From Brachynemurus nebulosus (Eukaryota > Arthropoda > Insecta > Neuroptera > Myrmeleontidae), in contig JAPWDM010000005.1 in NCBI GenBank assembly GCA_035578155.1, positions 22,876,877-22,940,876 of the forward strand: DNA of 64,000 nucleotides, in the 5' to 3' direction. Positions 37,601-47,929 of the stretch are shown one piece after another (the stretch's first letter is position 1; each line of letters opens with the position of its first letter). The translations under genes and the position numbers were made by a program. The notes under the pieces were generated by a model. It saw nothing but the letters and a program-made list of their open reading frames with translations. It ran no database searches and had not been told where the DNA came from.

Positions 37601-40600
37601 AGTTTAACAACTAACTCTGATAAATCTGAAAAATTAACACAAAATGTATGTCCTCTTGTGTGTTAAATCATTGACACAAATCTTGTGTATAGATTTGACA
37701 CATATACTTTGTGTTAAAATAACACAAAAAATTGAGTAGACCGTTCTGGACATGTGAAATGTGTTAATTTTAACACAAATTTTTTCACTGTGTAATTGTT
37801 TTTAAATATTTTTTTTAATTTTTCATTTTTACTATCAAAATGCCGAAATTTCTTCTGAAAATGTGACTAATTCACAAAAAATGAAAAGAACTACTTCGAA
37901 ACTTTACAATTCACTTTCACTTTCGTCATTTTATCATCATATTTACGATTTTTAAGGTATAGAAAAATCTTAATAACCTTGATGATGTCATTAAATTCAA
38001 TTTTTTTTCACACATCAAGCTTTATTTATGTGATTTGAATTAAGATAATTAGTTCATTTGGCACAATTTAGATTCGAATTGTATGATAAAATTCGTTTTA
38101 GAATTATGACTTGTTGGACAGAAGTCTTTTTTTAGGGATCTGTTGTGTCTAATTTTGGTAAAAATGAAAAGAACGACCTCGAAAACGTCTAGTTTGCTTC
38201 CACTTTCATCATTCTGTCATTTTATTGACGATTTTTAAGACATTGAAAATTTTTAGTAAACTTAATGACGTCATTAGATTAAATGATTTATTTTTTGGTA
38301 AATCACATTTTACGGAAATTATTTGAATTAGAGTGATTGGTTGGATTAGAGTAATTTGGGTGTGAACTTTTCATTTTTGCTATCAAAATAACGAAATTCC
38401 TTTAAGAAGTATTGGCGTCACTTAGCGCCTCCATAAATTTGCCACTAATTAAGCCAGAATCATTTTCTAAAAGGTGCATCACACATTTTTAAATTTTTAA
38501 TTTATCAAAAAAAACACATTTTTTTATTTTGATATAGGGTAAAAGCCCCCTTTGTGGAACGGTATCTAATACTGGAACAGTTTTGACATTTACATATTTA
38601 TTTCTTTAATTAAGTGAGGAAACTTTAAATGCGAGGTGAATTTAAATTGAAAAACAATCATTCTATTAATAATAATTTTTGTTATCAGACGTTTCTTTCA
38701 GAAATAACTTCATTAATATGTAAATGTTCATAATTAGATACCGTTCCACAAAGGGGGCTTTTACCCTACTTATTATTTTTTTAATTGTCGACAATTTTCA
38801 ATTATAATTTTAATAATTATTCGTTAAGTTACCTTTTTTTCTTTCAAATTTTAATTAATTAAACCAATTAAGTAAGCATCGATGTAGAAGATTGGAGAAT
38901 CACTGCAGGGAAAAATATATATTCAAAAAAAATACAATAATTATATACAAAGATATGTATAAATTTAAAAATACAAGAAATGTCTCCAAGAAACAAGACT
39001 TTCAAGAATGTTAAAAATGTGTTATGTATGTACACTACACACATTTATTTATTATGAGGTGCCTACCTCAAGCAAAAAAAATGTTTAAAGCTAAATTGTC
39101 ACGGTAAACTTTTACAAAAATTTAATTATTACTGTTAGTTAAATAGAAAATCGAGTGACATAATCAGAATTTGGAAGTACATAATTCGATACTTACTTTG
39201 TGAGTGGCATTTATAAGTTTTTTGTTTATGCTGTAAATCTGTTTGGAATTTACTTGTACTTATAATCAAGAACTTTTGCAGTTACAAATTAACAACAGAA
39301 AAAATTAATGTACTTTTTTTTTAAATGTACTTCGGTCATATTGTAGTAAATGACTATCAATTTTTCATTCTATATTATTTTGTGATTGTGTGTTATAAGT
39401 GGTTAGTATGGCTGGCGAGATAAATACCGTCGACCCTCAACTTATTGACAATTTAACTTATTGACAATGATCGTAGTTTACCTCAAGTTATAGACAAACC
39501 ATCTGTATGTACGCATTGCCACACTACGACACAGCACGTATGACCTTGGGTACATACATATGGTTTGTCTATAACTTAAGGTAAACTACGATCATCGTCA
39601 ATAACTTAAATTGTCAATAAGTTGAGGGACGACTGTAATAGGCCCCAGAGATAACTGAAATTTTTCCCCAAAAATACAGTAGACGAATAAAACACTTTGT
39701 CCGGGCCCCCCTTTTCGTACTCGGACCCCCACCTATCCCCCTCCCACTGGCCCTGATAGTCAGTAGAGTACTTGACTGGAATTAAAGAAATTATTCTAAA
39801 AGCCATATTTTTGCATATCCGTTAAGTAAATTATTTATTTCCGATAAATTCTGTAAAAATCAACAGAAAAAATAACTACTATTTTATGCGAAAAATGGGA
39901 GCGTAAAACAGCTAATTGTAATGACGTCACGATTTGAAGGCAAACAAACATCAATGTCAATATTTATAGCAAGCATCAAAACTTTGATTATATTCATAAG
40001 ATGTCAAAGTAAAAGCAAGTATTTATTTGAATTCTCATCGATTATTATTGCAGGATATCCATGCTAATAGAAATATTGAAAATAATACATAAAACTGCAC
40101 TTCGTCGTTGAAAATTATCAAAATTAACATGTTTGCTTACGAAACGTCATGTCATTTTCAAGAAATGGTACATTTTTGTAATTTGAATGGTTGTTGAAAA
40201 ACCAAATTTTCAAATAAAATTTCATGCATATATTCAGATTAATTGTCTACTGACTACTCTAATGAAAAAATTAATTACGTTTCCTGAAAAGTTGTCATTT
40301 CTAAAATACGAGATTGGGTCAAAAAAACCTTCGAATATATTTAACAACTTGTAAACCAGTTTTTATTAAAAAATAATAAATAACATAATTATTTTTCATC
40401 AGATAGCAATTGATGAGCGAAATATCTCTGAAACGATTACACCGATCATCTTCAAAATTTGTAGTCTTATTCTCCATACTAAAGTTTATGGCCAGAATAC
40501 AAATCCACCATACACTCATTTTAACAGAAACATGTGAGGATTTTCACCCCAAAAACATCGTACCAATTAAATCATTACTTAGTTATTTGTGCATCATCTG

Positions 40601-43600
40601 CAACAAACGAACATATTTGCTACTTAAATAAAGTAGCCTTAATATTAATCCCTTTTGGCACTTTATTCCGTTTGATTGTTCTCTGTTTGCGTATAATTAT
40701 TCGTGTCTCGGAAATCTAACAGTATTTTTTATTTAAAAAAAGAAATACTTTTCCACAATTATTTTACATCCATAAGTACGCAGACAAAATCTGTCGGATA
40801 TTAATAACGCCCAGTGGGCTAAAAAAATTTATAACAGTATGTTTTGGTATAAAAAGGTAGTATGTATGATACCGTAATTTAAAAATATTTTTGAAAAATT
40901 TACATAAAATTGTAACAGGATTATTACTGCTACAGTAAAATTGCGTGCAATGGATGCAAATCATACATCTGTGGGCTTTCAGTGTCTCTGCAATTGTAAA
41001 TTGAATTTTTTGATCTTCTTAATTAGTCATTAAGTTTTTTTTTTTGTTTTTCTGTTTAATCGAAGCCATCGTGTAGTTGTAGTGAGAACACCATCGATAT
41101 GTACGCGTAGACGTAATGAGCTTTTAGGTGGGCCCCGTCGACCTTCGAAGGTCTTCTGAGTTTTGATGCAACAACCATTAATTATCCGAGATAGCCACAT
41201 CCGGTGAGCCTGAGGCGACTCTGACGATGTTAGCGATGTGGGGTAGGCAGTTAGTTTGTGCTCTTCATCTTCATCTCTTCTCTGTGTTGCCTCTTGTCTA
41301 TTGGTCCATCTCTCTTGTCCATTTTATTTCATACCTGAATTAATAAAATCAAAAAGAAGCCACTGAACTCTATAAAAAATTTAAAATATTAACAACAAAA
41401 AATATTTGATTCAGATTTTAGGGTTCCGTAGTCCAATACGTGGTATTGGACTCTTATAATAAATTTCGTTGTACACGTTTATGTCACACTGTCATAATTT
41501 CTATATTTTTCGGCAAAAAATTATTTTTTCGTATTGAAAAGTGGAGAAAAAATTAAACCCTTGTTAAACTACTTTCGTGTTCGTCCGTCTATTTGTCACA
41601 GAGGTTTATTTCTGAAAACTTTGTAACGTAAGAATTTGAAATTTATAATTTTTCTAATTTTTTTTTTTAAAAAGACCATCAAAGTGCATAATGAGAAAGG
41701 AAAGTAAAAAAAAGTAAGAAATTTGATCATTAATTTGCGGTAAAGTTACTTATTAATTGTTTTAAGCATTTATTTAATCAGTACAGTGACATAAGAATAT
41801 AAGTTATTGCATCATTAAATTCTTTCTACAGATGTAATTATCGCAATTTTTATAATATTATAAAAATGAAATAAAATGTTCTCTTGCGTAAATTAATGCT
41901 TAACTTTGTTTAGAAAAGAAATTTCTCATTCTAAGAAAATCGGGAGGTTTTGAACGTTTTGGATTATTTATTTTCTATGAAACTGTTTTTAGGCGGTTCC
42001 GATCCACCACCTAAAAAAGGTTTTTTTTTACAATTGGAGCGAACTTTGTAGCTATTTATGAAGTTTCTTAATGTATTTTTTATGCGATTTTTTTATGAGG
42101 TCCCTATCCACCGTATAAAAAAAGGACATGCTGTAAATCTTTCAACAGTAAATTATTATTTATATATGTATAAGAAAGTAATATTGTCCTATATTTTATC
42201 CTGAATGTTGTGAAAAATTGTAACCACTGAGGAGCCCTAAGTTAACGCGTGTCCAACAGGCACTTGACCAACTTTTTTTATTCACATAGTTACATCAAAT
42301 TTTTGTTAAAGTACAGTAAGAACCTAAATTTTTCGAGCTTTTCTTCTAATGACAATTTCTCTTGTTTTCCAGATGAAACATCAAAACAGAACACCACCAA
42401 ACAACTACCCACAACCAAATGGAAACGCGAACGACGATCGTCACGCTTGGCTGAATATTCCAGAAAATCTGATCCCAAATTACCAGAAAATTCCCCACCA
42501 GAACTACTACTGTCCTCGTCAAATTCAAATCAGAGCGTATCGTCTGTCTCATCAGATTCTTCATCGGAATCACAAAAACAAAACACGAGCAGTAATAATG
42601 GCACCACAAATAGTTTTGGAGGAACAATTTCCGTGAAAAATACAAAAAATTTGTTATCGATCACTAGTAGTAGTACCACTGATACGCCATTAGATATGTC
42701 CGTGCGACAACGTGGATTACCGCCCTCGTATCAACAAACTATCAGTAATCCGGATTATCGATCTGGATTCCGACCGACAGTGATCACACAGAGTAATAAT
42801 GTGGTGGAAGCTGGACGATTTATCTCGAAAACAAGTGAGTCAAAAAGTAAGTAAACATCACCAAAATATTCAGTTCCGATTGGTTTCATAAATGCCAGTG
42901 ACGGTGGCTGCACTTCCAATTCATAACGTATTTTAAAAATGGTGTATATTATGTAAAAAAATGATGCAGATTTCAGTGGTACAAATTTTCGGTTATTGTT
43001 TGTGTAGCGGAACCACAATCATAAAAGTACTATAAAATAAAATAAAGTAAAAAAAATGTTTTTTAAGAAAAAGCTTTTATTTAAAAATGGGCTAAAAAAA
43101 TGAAATAACTACTTGAGTGAAGTTTGAAGCAATATGCAACATAATTTATAAAAGCTTGGGGCGTTATCATTAATTATTTCTGTTTTGGATATAAGTGTAG
43201 CTATTTTACTTTTCAGTACTTACCAAACTTGATTAAGCGCCTCAAGCTTTTATAAATTATGTTGCATATTGCTTCAAACTTCACTCAGTAGTTATTTCAT
43301 TTTTTTAGCCCATTTTTAAATAAAAGCTTTTTCTTAAAAAACATTTTTTTTACTTTATTTTATTTTCTACTCTTTAGTCTGATTACAATTAATTAAAAAA
43401 AAAAAATAAAGAAGTAATTTTTTTACCTATATTTTAATCGGTTAATTTACCCTAATCAGACGTAATTATGGAAACAAAAAATTGCAATGTAAAATCAATG
43501 GACAATATTTGACAATTCGAAATGTCAAAAAGTTGCATATAGGACTAAAAATCAACAATTTTGGTTTGGGACAATTTAGGGAAAAACTAATTATACAATA

Positions 43601-45587
43601 TTGTATTGTCATCAAGGTTAGAAACGTATGCAAAATTTGAAACCTCTAGCTCAATTAGAACCTGTCTAAATTTTGATTCCAAGATTTGATCTAAATCAAC
43701 ATACTAACATAGCAAATTAAATAAAAGCTTTTAAAAAATCACTTTTTCTACTCCTGTTGAAGAACACACTCATTATATATCTGTTAATTGTTGAGAAAGT
43801 TAAGCATTATTCAAAGGTGTGGAGGAAGACCATTACTCAATACCTTTTTGACCAATGAAATCACAGTATGTATTAACCATTATTTAATGGGTTTGCGATT
43901 GTTTTATGTATAATGTATGTATCAAGTTTTAATTTAATATATATTGTGTAGTAACGTTCAAGTAAACAAAGTAGTATATGTATATTTTGTTTTAATCGCT
44001 TTATACATATTATACAAACATTTAATGAAATTAGAAATAGATTAAAAATTTGATTTAAAATTTATATTCAATTTTATTTAAATCAAAATGGAAAAAAGTC
44101 GTAGAAAAAATATCGTATTCTACTCGCTTGCAATGGCTATTACTCACTCAGATGCATTACGACACTCGCTTCGCAAGCTCGGCTCGTGTCGCAATTTCAT
44201 CTTCGTGAGTAATTTCTATCATTACTATCTCGTTGAATAATATACTATTTTTAGATACCCTAATTTATTTTGACTTATTTTGAAAAAAAAATATTTTATC
44301 ATCTTAAATTGTTAACTATTTTCAACTCTTTTTAAATTTATAATTTTTAATTGTTTGTGTTTTTTATATTTTTTCCATCACATTATTGTTATTGTGTTAA
44401 TTTTTATTGTTTTTTATTAAAAATGTGTGTTTGCACATGTTGAATTATTTCATGAATTTATTTATATAAAGTTTTAGCGAATTTGCAGATTGGAAATTCA
44501 GCTATTACGCTCACTGTCATGACGCGACTTGAATCCGGTCAGTCCGGGACTATGATAGAAATTTGTTTTGAAATCGAAAAAAGAAGTTTAAAATACGCAT
44601 ATTTATGCGTTATGCATGTATATATTTTTTATTTTTAATAATTCCAAAAATCTTCGGAAAAAATTAATTTTTTTTCTAAAAATTTGCGGCAAAACGTTAC
44701 ATTACACTCTCTAAAATTGCCATTGAAATTTCTAATTTCCATAGTTATGTTTGATTAGATTAAAATCATCAATCGAATTACAGGAGTCACAAGAGTCCGT
44801 TTCTGATCACATGTTTAATAGTTAAACAAAATTGTCTTTTTAATTAATTTTTTTTTAAATTAAATATAATAGTATTAGTAGAACAAATAGAATTAGAACT
44901 TTGTTTGAAAATGAGCTTTAAACTTACAATAGTCACAGTTAAAAATAAACCTAGTATTTTTTGCAAAGAAAAATATTTGTTCTATTATTTACAAATATGG
45001 AATACCATAAAGTAACGCTCAAATCAGTGAATAGATTTAGCATAACTAATTATTGTTTTTTATGATAAATTTTCATTAAAAACTATTTTGGCCATTTTTC
45101 CTTAATACTTTCAAATACACTATACCATTTAAATCTGCAAAATTGTTTTTACATAATACATACAATTTTTAAAATAATTCTTTTTTTTTATTTTTTTTTT
45201 TTTATTGAAAATATGATTTAATTTTGAATTTCAATTGCAGGTATATCAATGTGTGACCCGATCATAGACGAACATTTTCGACGTTCTTTAGGTAAAGATT
45301 ACGCAATTTTATTCTCAAACAACAATCTAACAAGTACAGAAAACGCCAAAAATAAATCAACAAACAATAAACTCGAGTCGTCGAAAAAATCGTCAACAGA
45401 AAATGGTAGTATTATCGAAAGTTTCAAAGAAATGATGGATACTGATGCGGCCAGTCTTTCAGTTGACGATCATTTCGCTAAAGCATTGGGCGAAACGTGG
45501 ATCAAATTGAACAGTAAACAGAAAGAGAAAGAAAACGATGTGAAAACGGAAAATAAGAAGCCAGCAATTCGTGTTTTATCAATTTAA
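32787..45587 (+). CDS. Tgi: Vestigial-like 4 / Tondu-domain growth inhibitor, join of three exons
   Basis: Joining 32787-33015, 42373-42834 and 45241-45587 gives 345 codons plus TAA, with both introns in phase 1. Family role: a nuclear co-repressor that binds TEAD/Scalloped through Tondu motifs and opposes Yorkie/YAP in Hippo signalling. Tondu 1 is DPIIDEHFRRSLGKDY (236-251); Tondu 2 is SVDDHFAKALGETW (304-317). Both are nearly identical to the VGLL4 pair, and the double motif separates VGLL4 from VGLL1-3. Also visible: a basic KWKRERR patch (92-98, possible nuclear signal), a Ser/Asn-rich stretch (about 100-180), PLDMS (182-186, CtBP-type) and PPSY (193-196, WW-domain ligand as in fly Tgi). 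RPTVIT resembles the vertebrate RPSVIT segment. The long intron 1 is filled with repeats. Additional first exons are possible. Confidence 0.9.
33959..34440 (+). repeat. Microsatellite-bearing interspersed element, copy 2
   Basis: AGCGAATTTCCAGAAAGG, GAAATTTGTTTTGAGGTCCC and a (TA)n tract (about 34087-34151), then GCACGATAGCGCTTCAGG and TTTGGTGACAACGTTGGAAG. Same layout as 8940-9690, but without the TG tract. Confidence 0.7.
34545..34975 (+). repeat. Microsatellite-bearing interspersed element, copy 3 (5'-truncated)
   Basis: It starts within the (TA)n(TG)n tract (34552-34636), then CGATAATTCTCGAACGAAAT, TTTGGTGAAAATATTGGAAG and a GGATGCTGCGACAGGGGTAT end identical to copy 1. The part before the tract is missing. 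Confidence 0.7.
35054..37003. other. Intron 1 sequence, nothing recognised
   Basis: AT-rich with long A/T runs (for example 35290-35309). A possible pogo-type end, GACGTCTACTGTA at about 36018, has no convincing partner. Confidence 0.35.
37006..37792. mobile_element. CACAGT-type TIR element with TA duplication
   Basis: The ends CACAGTAAAATAATTTATGT and, inverted, CACAGTGAAAAAATTTGTGT are flanked by TA. Both subterminal parts are rich in TGTGTTAA/TTAACACA words, an arrangement parallel to the 14604-16974 element. No transposase remnant. Confidence 0.75.
37821..38405 (+). repeat. Dispersed repeat, about 2 tandem units of 275 bp
   Basis: Unit landmarks in order are TTTTCATTTTTGCTATCAAA, GAAATTCCTTTTAGAA, a TTTTGGTAAAAATGAAAAGA stretch, CGCTTTCAGTTTCATCATTC-like, ACGATTTTTAAG and TGATGACGTCATTA. 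The second unit has an exact TGACGTCA at 38266. Other loci: 46150-46510, 54995-55530 and (reverse) 62465-62640. Confidence 0.75.
38537..38766. mobile_element. mariner-like miniature element, short copy
   Basis: The ends GGGTAAAAGCCCCCTTTGTG are exact inverted repeats with TA flanks (38535-38536, 38767-38768). The arms continue as GGAACGGTATCTAAT. The internal core matches 12380-12932 in opposite orientation. Confidence 0.8.
39427..39635. mobile_element. pogo/Tigger-like near-palindromic miniature element
   Basis: CCGTCGACCCTCAACTTATT and, inverted, CAGTCGTCCCTCAACTTATT are bounded by TA. The arms continue for about 85 bp (TGATCGTAGTTTACCT, AGTTATAGACAAACCAT), leaving only a small loop. Confidence 0.8.
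39762..40000 (+). repeat. Interspersed repeat with TGACGTCA, copy 2
   Basis: Matches 20785-21150, with TGACGTCA at 39922-39929. A 66-codon open frame just upstream on the minus strand is incidental. Confidence 0.5.
40001..41070. other. Intron 1 sequence, nothing recognised
   Basis: AT-rich, incidental open frames only. Confidence 0.35.
41075..41335. other. GC-richer island in intron 1
   Basis: This 260-bp stretch (GTAGACGTAATGAG, GGGCCCCGTCGACCTTCGAA, GGTGAGCCTGAGGCGACTCT, then a pyrimidine-rich CTCTTCATCTTCATCTCTTC) differs sharply from its AT-rich surroundings. No open frame or element end was found. An alternative first exon or promoter, or a short retro-element, are the main possibilities. 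Confidence 0.35.
41670..42133. mobile_element. pogo/mariner-like non-autonomous element, copy 2
   Basis: ATAAGAATATAAGTTATTGC, AAATGAAATAAAATGTT and TTTTTTATGCGATTTTTTTA match 5423-5960 in order, and the right end is degraded. The left terminus is not preserved. Confidence 0.7.
42218..42285 (+). repeat. Short repeat just upstream of VGLL4 exon 2
   Basis: GTAACCACTGAGGAGCCC through GCACTTGACCAAC parallels 32337-32405. It ends about 90 bases before the exon 2 acceptor. Confidence 0.5.
42373..42834 (+). CDS. Tgi: VGLL4/Tgi coding exon 2
   Basis: It encodes residues 77-230 with one base carried over. The acceptor TTCTCTTGTTTTCCAG is strong. It holds the basic patch, the Ser/Asn-rich region, PLDMS (42687-42701), PPSY (42720-42731) and RPTVIT. 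The main donor is A|GTGAGT at 42835. A second donor, A|GTAAGT at 42847, keeps the frame and would add four residues (Ser-Glu-Ser-Lys). Downstream of both is an in-frame TAA (42852-42854). Confidence 0.9.
43034..43366. repeat. Near-perfect long inverted repeat in intron 2
   Basis: The left arm (about 43034-43166) and right arm (about 43234-43366) are reverse complements over about 130 bp, with one single-base indel (ACTACTTGAG versus ACTACTGAG) and one to three mismatches at the inner end. The loop is about 70 bp. The unspliced transcript would fold into a long hairpin. It could be a miniature element, an RNA-editing substrate or a hairpin-RNA source. Confidence 0.9.
43985..44252 (+). repeat. 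Interspersed repeat with TTCGTGAGTAA, copy 2
   Basis: GAAATTAGAAATAGATTAAA ... ATTCTACTCGCT ... GGCTATTACTCAC ... GACACTCGCTTCGCAAGCTC ... TCATCTTCGTGAGTAA ... TTGAATAATATACT follows 26830-27060. Confidence 0.7.
44475..44580 (+). repeat. Microsatellite-type element, left part without tract
   Basis: AGCGAATTTGCAGATTGG ... GTCATGACGCGACTTGAATC ... GAAATTTGTTTTGA matches the left part of 8940-9690 but stops before the dinucleotide tract. Confidence 0.6.
45241..45587 (+). CDS. Tgi: VGLL4/Tgi coding exon 3 with both Tondu motifs
   Basis: It encodes residues 231-345 and TAA (45585-45587). The GT at its start completes a Ser codon with the A left by either exon 2 donor. Tondu 1 and Tondu 2 are separated by 52 residues of Asn/Ser/Lys-rich linker, longer than in vertebrate VGLL4 as I recall it. 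The C-terminus is Lys/Glu-rich and ends RVLSI. The two TEAD/Scalloped-binding motifs are the strongest identification in the window. Confidence 0.96.
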
Positions 45588-46080
45588 ATTAGTCGAATCA
45601 GTGTTTTTGTATTTTTGTATGTTACTGCCAGTGTAATTGTGAGAAATAACCTTTAAAGTAATCGCGGGAGCATTACTTGATGTAAAAAGAAAACTTGTTA
45701 ACATATTTATGTACAAATCTGTACATCATACATGTTTGTCCTAATATATTTATTTAATAATCTTCCATATTATATTAACTAAAGTTATTCCGATCAATTG
45801 AATTATCCTTTTTGATAAGGATTGTAAATATTGCACTTAGAATTTGTAGAATTTAGACGATTGTATATATTTTAATTATGTATTTCTAAATAACCCCCTT
45901 AAGATTGATAAATTACTTAAGAATTTTAGTTGTAAGACTTTGTTATTTTTTCTCTTTTGGTACAAATTAGCCAAAATTTGTTTTTTGGACAACAGAAAAT
46001 TTCAGAATATGTTATTTTTATGTTATACATAATATAAGAATTATTGCTTTAAATAAAATTGAATGTTTTGAAATTGAAAA
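45588..46080 (+). other. VGLL4/Tgi 3' untranslated region
   Basis: AT-rich sequence following the stop. AATAAA at 46052-46057 is a good polyadenylation signal, giving a 3' UTR of about 490 bases. Earlier weaker signals are possible. Confidence 0.6.
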
Positions 46081-46149
46081 TTTTTTATTTACTTAAAGTG
46101 AAATTTCTATAGCGAAGCCAGTAAGGTTACTGTGGGATTTAATATTTTA

Positions 46150-46510
46150 TTTGAGTAATTTGGGGTGTGAACTTCTCATTTTTACTATAAAGAAAACGAA
46201 ATCTCTTTTAGAAATATGATCGAATTGACAGAAGTCCTTTTTCTGGTGGTGCTACTTGCCAAATTCTAGTAAAAATGAAAAAAAACTGCCTTGAAATCTA
46301 TAATTCGCTTTCAGTTTCATCATTCTACTTAAAAATTTTAGTGAACTTGGTGACGTCATCAAATAATTTTTTTATATTAAATCAGGCTTTATGGAAATAA
46401 TTTAAATCACGGTAACTGGTTGAATTAGGGTAATTTGGGACTGGACTTTTCATTTTTGTTACCAAAACGATCAAATTCTTTTCAGAAATATTTTGTTTTT
46501 GGTGGGATGA
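46150..46510 (+). repeat. Dispersed 270-310 bp repeat, second locus
   Basis: CTTCTCATTTTTACTATAAA, TCTTTTAGAAATATGATCGA, TAGTAAAAATGAAAAAAAC, CGCTTTCAGTTTCATCATTC and TGGTGACGTCATCAAA, then a new unit beginning CTTTTCATTTTTGTTACCAA. It lies directly downstream of the VGLL4 polyadenylation signal. Confidence 0.75.
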
Positions 46511-47925
46511 GAAGATAGTGTTATGACCATCATGACCACTTCCCTATTTTCGCCTTTATATATTTAAAATTTAAATATATATTGTAAAAGTATATAGTAT
46601 ATTTAAATATAAAGTAGTACTTTAAAATCATTTAAAATGACGTCTGTGAAAAACTTTCACAACTTTCTACTATAGAAGTTTCACTTATACTGTGGGCTTA
46701 TTTGGATGAGGCACAAATTATATGTTTTTCTGAAATAATTATCATTCGAAAGGTTTACTTTGTGAAAATTCGTATTAACAATGTAAAGTCGTTTGCTTCA
46801 TCACTTTTCATCATAATACCTATATAACACAAGCTGATTTTCCGTTTGTACACCATTTACTGGTAAAGTACAGCTAAAGTTATTCATTTGGGTAATAACC
46901 CGTTTATAATAACGAAATTACAGATGAATAATACAAATAACTTTTAGCGGTATTTTACCAGAAAATGTGCAAAAACAGAAAGTCGGCTTGTATTATGGTA
47001 AAAATTTTGTAAATTGTGAAATATTTCAAGAATTTAATGAAAATGCTTAAGACGGTTGGCACATCAAAGAGTAAGTAACTACCAATGATATACAGTAACT
47101 ACTAAATTTCAAAAAAGTTTACTAATAAATAACTCGTAAATTAAAATGAGTAACTGTAAAATTTATTTTTTCAATTTTGCAGTTATTATTATTATTATTA
47201 TTATTATTATTTTTTTTTTTTTAATTTAAAATTATTTGAGAAAATTCATCTTATAATTAAAAATCAATGTCATAATCAAAAATGGACGTTTGATTAATAT
47301 TCAGTATGACTAACAGAAATTTCGATACATTTCTCAGTTTTTTAAAATTAAATTATTAAAATGTTATACGCTTTCAGAATTTGTTAATTTCATTCTTTAA
47401 ATGTTCCTAAAAGTTAAAATTTTTTTGTTGTTATATTTTTTAAGGTTGAGTTTAGCAAAAAGGTATTTATTTATTCAATTTAAGTGTTGGTTTTCAGTAA
47501 GTTTTGGGGATTCTCCCAACGCTGCGAGTTGTAAAAGTAATTTCTAATTTTTTTTATTTCACAAACTATATGTTGAATTTGGTTCAAATTTCGTACATTT
47601 AAGTGTATTAAAAATACCGCCACCCCCCCAAAAAAAAAATCATTAAACGAAAAAAAATATTTTTGAAAAAAATGGTTTATACGTAATCCGTGCAAAATTG
47701 AAAGGTTGCCGGGACAAATTTCACAAAAATCACTTGACGATAAACACATATTAAAATTTCCCTAAAATCTGTACTTAAAAAAAGTAGTATTTTTTATCGG
47801 TAAAACTTAAATTCTTACAAAAAATTCAAATATTCCACCCTTTTCGATAGTAAGTAACTTAAAATCAAAAAATCACTATTTTAGTCATAACACTCCCCAT
47901 TCCCCTCAACGCTATTCTTTAGACA
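46511..47925. other. Intergenic, simple repeat only
   Basis: AT-rich. A (TTA)n tract lies at about 47184-47210. A C-run and A-run pair occurs near 47622-47640. Confidence 0.4.
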
Positions 47926-47929
47926 CCAC

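Larger units (their letters stand above)
33016..42372 (+). other. VGLL4/Tgi intron 1
   Basis: 9357 bp, phase 1, GTACGT donor and CTCTTGTTTTCCAG acceptor. It holds a Tigger-like element with nested repeats, tandem units of a dispersed repeat, mariner- and pogo-like miniature elements and a GC-richer island. No additional conserved coding exon was seen. The 96-codon open frame at 33276-33566 overlaps the Tigger-like end and is incidental. Confidence 0.7.
42835..45240 (+). other. VGLL4/Tgi intron 2
   Basis: 2406 bp, phase 1. It holds a near-perfect inverted repeat (43034-43366), an interspersed repeat (43985-44252), and a tract-less copy of the microsatellite element (44475-44580). The acceptor is preceded by a long T-run (45181-45203) and ends TTTCAATTGCAG. 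Confidence 0.85.

Noticed and set aside
42346..43018. Other open frames across VGLL4 exon 2
   Set aside because: Shadows of the real exon, whose frame is fixed by splice phases and the motifs.
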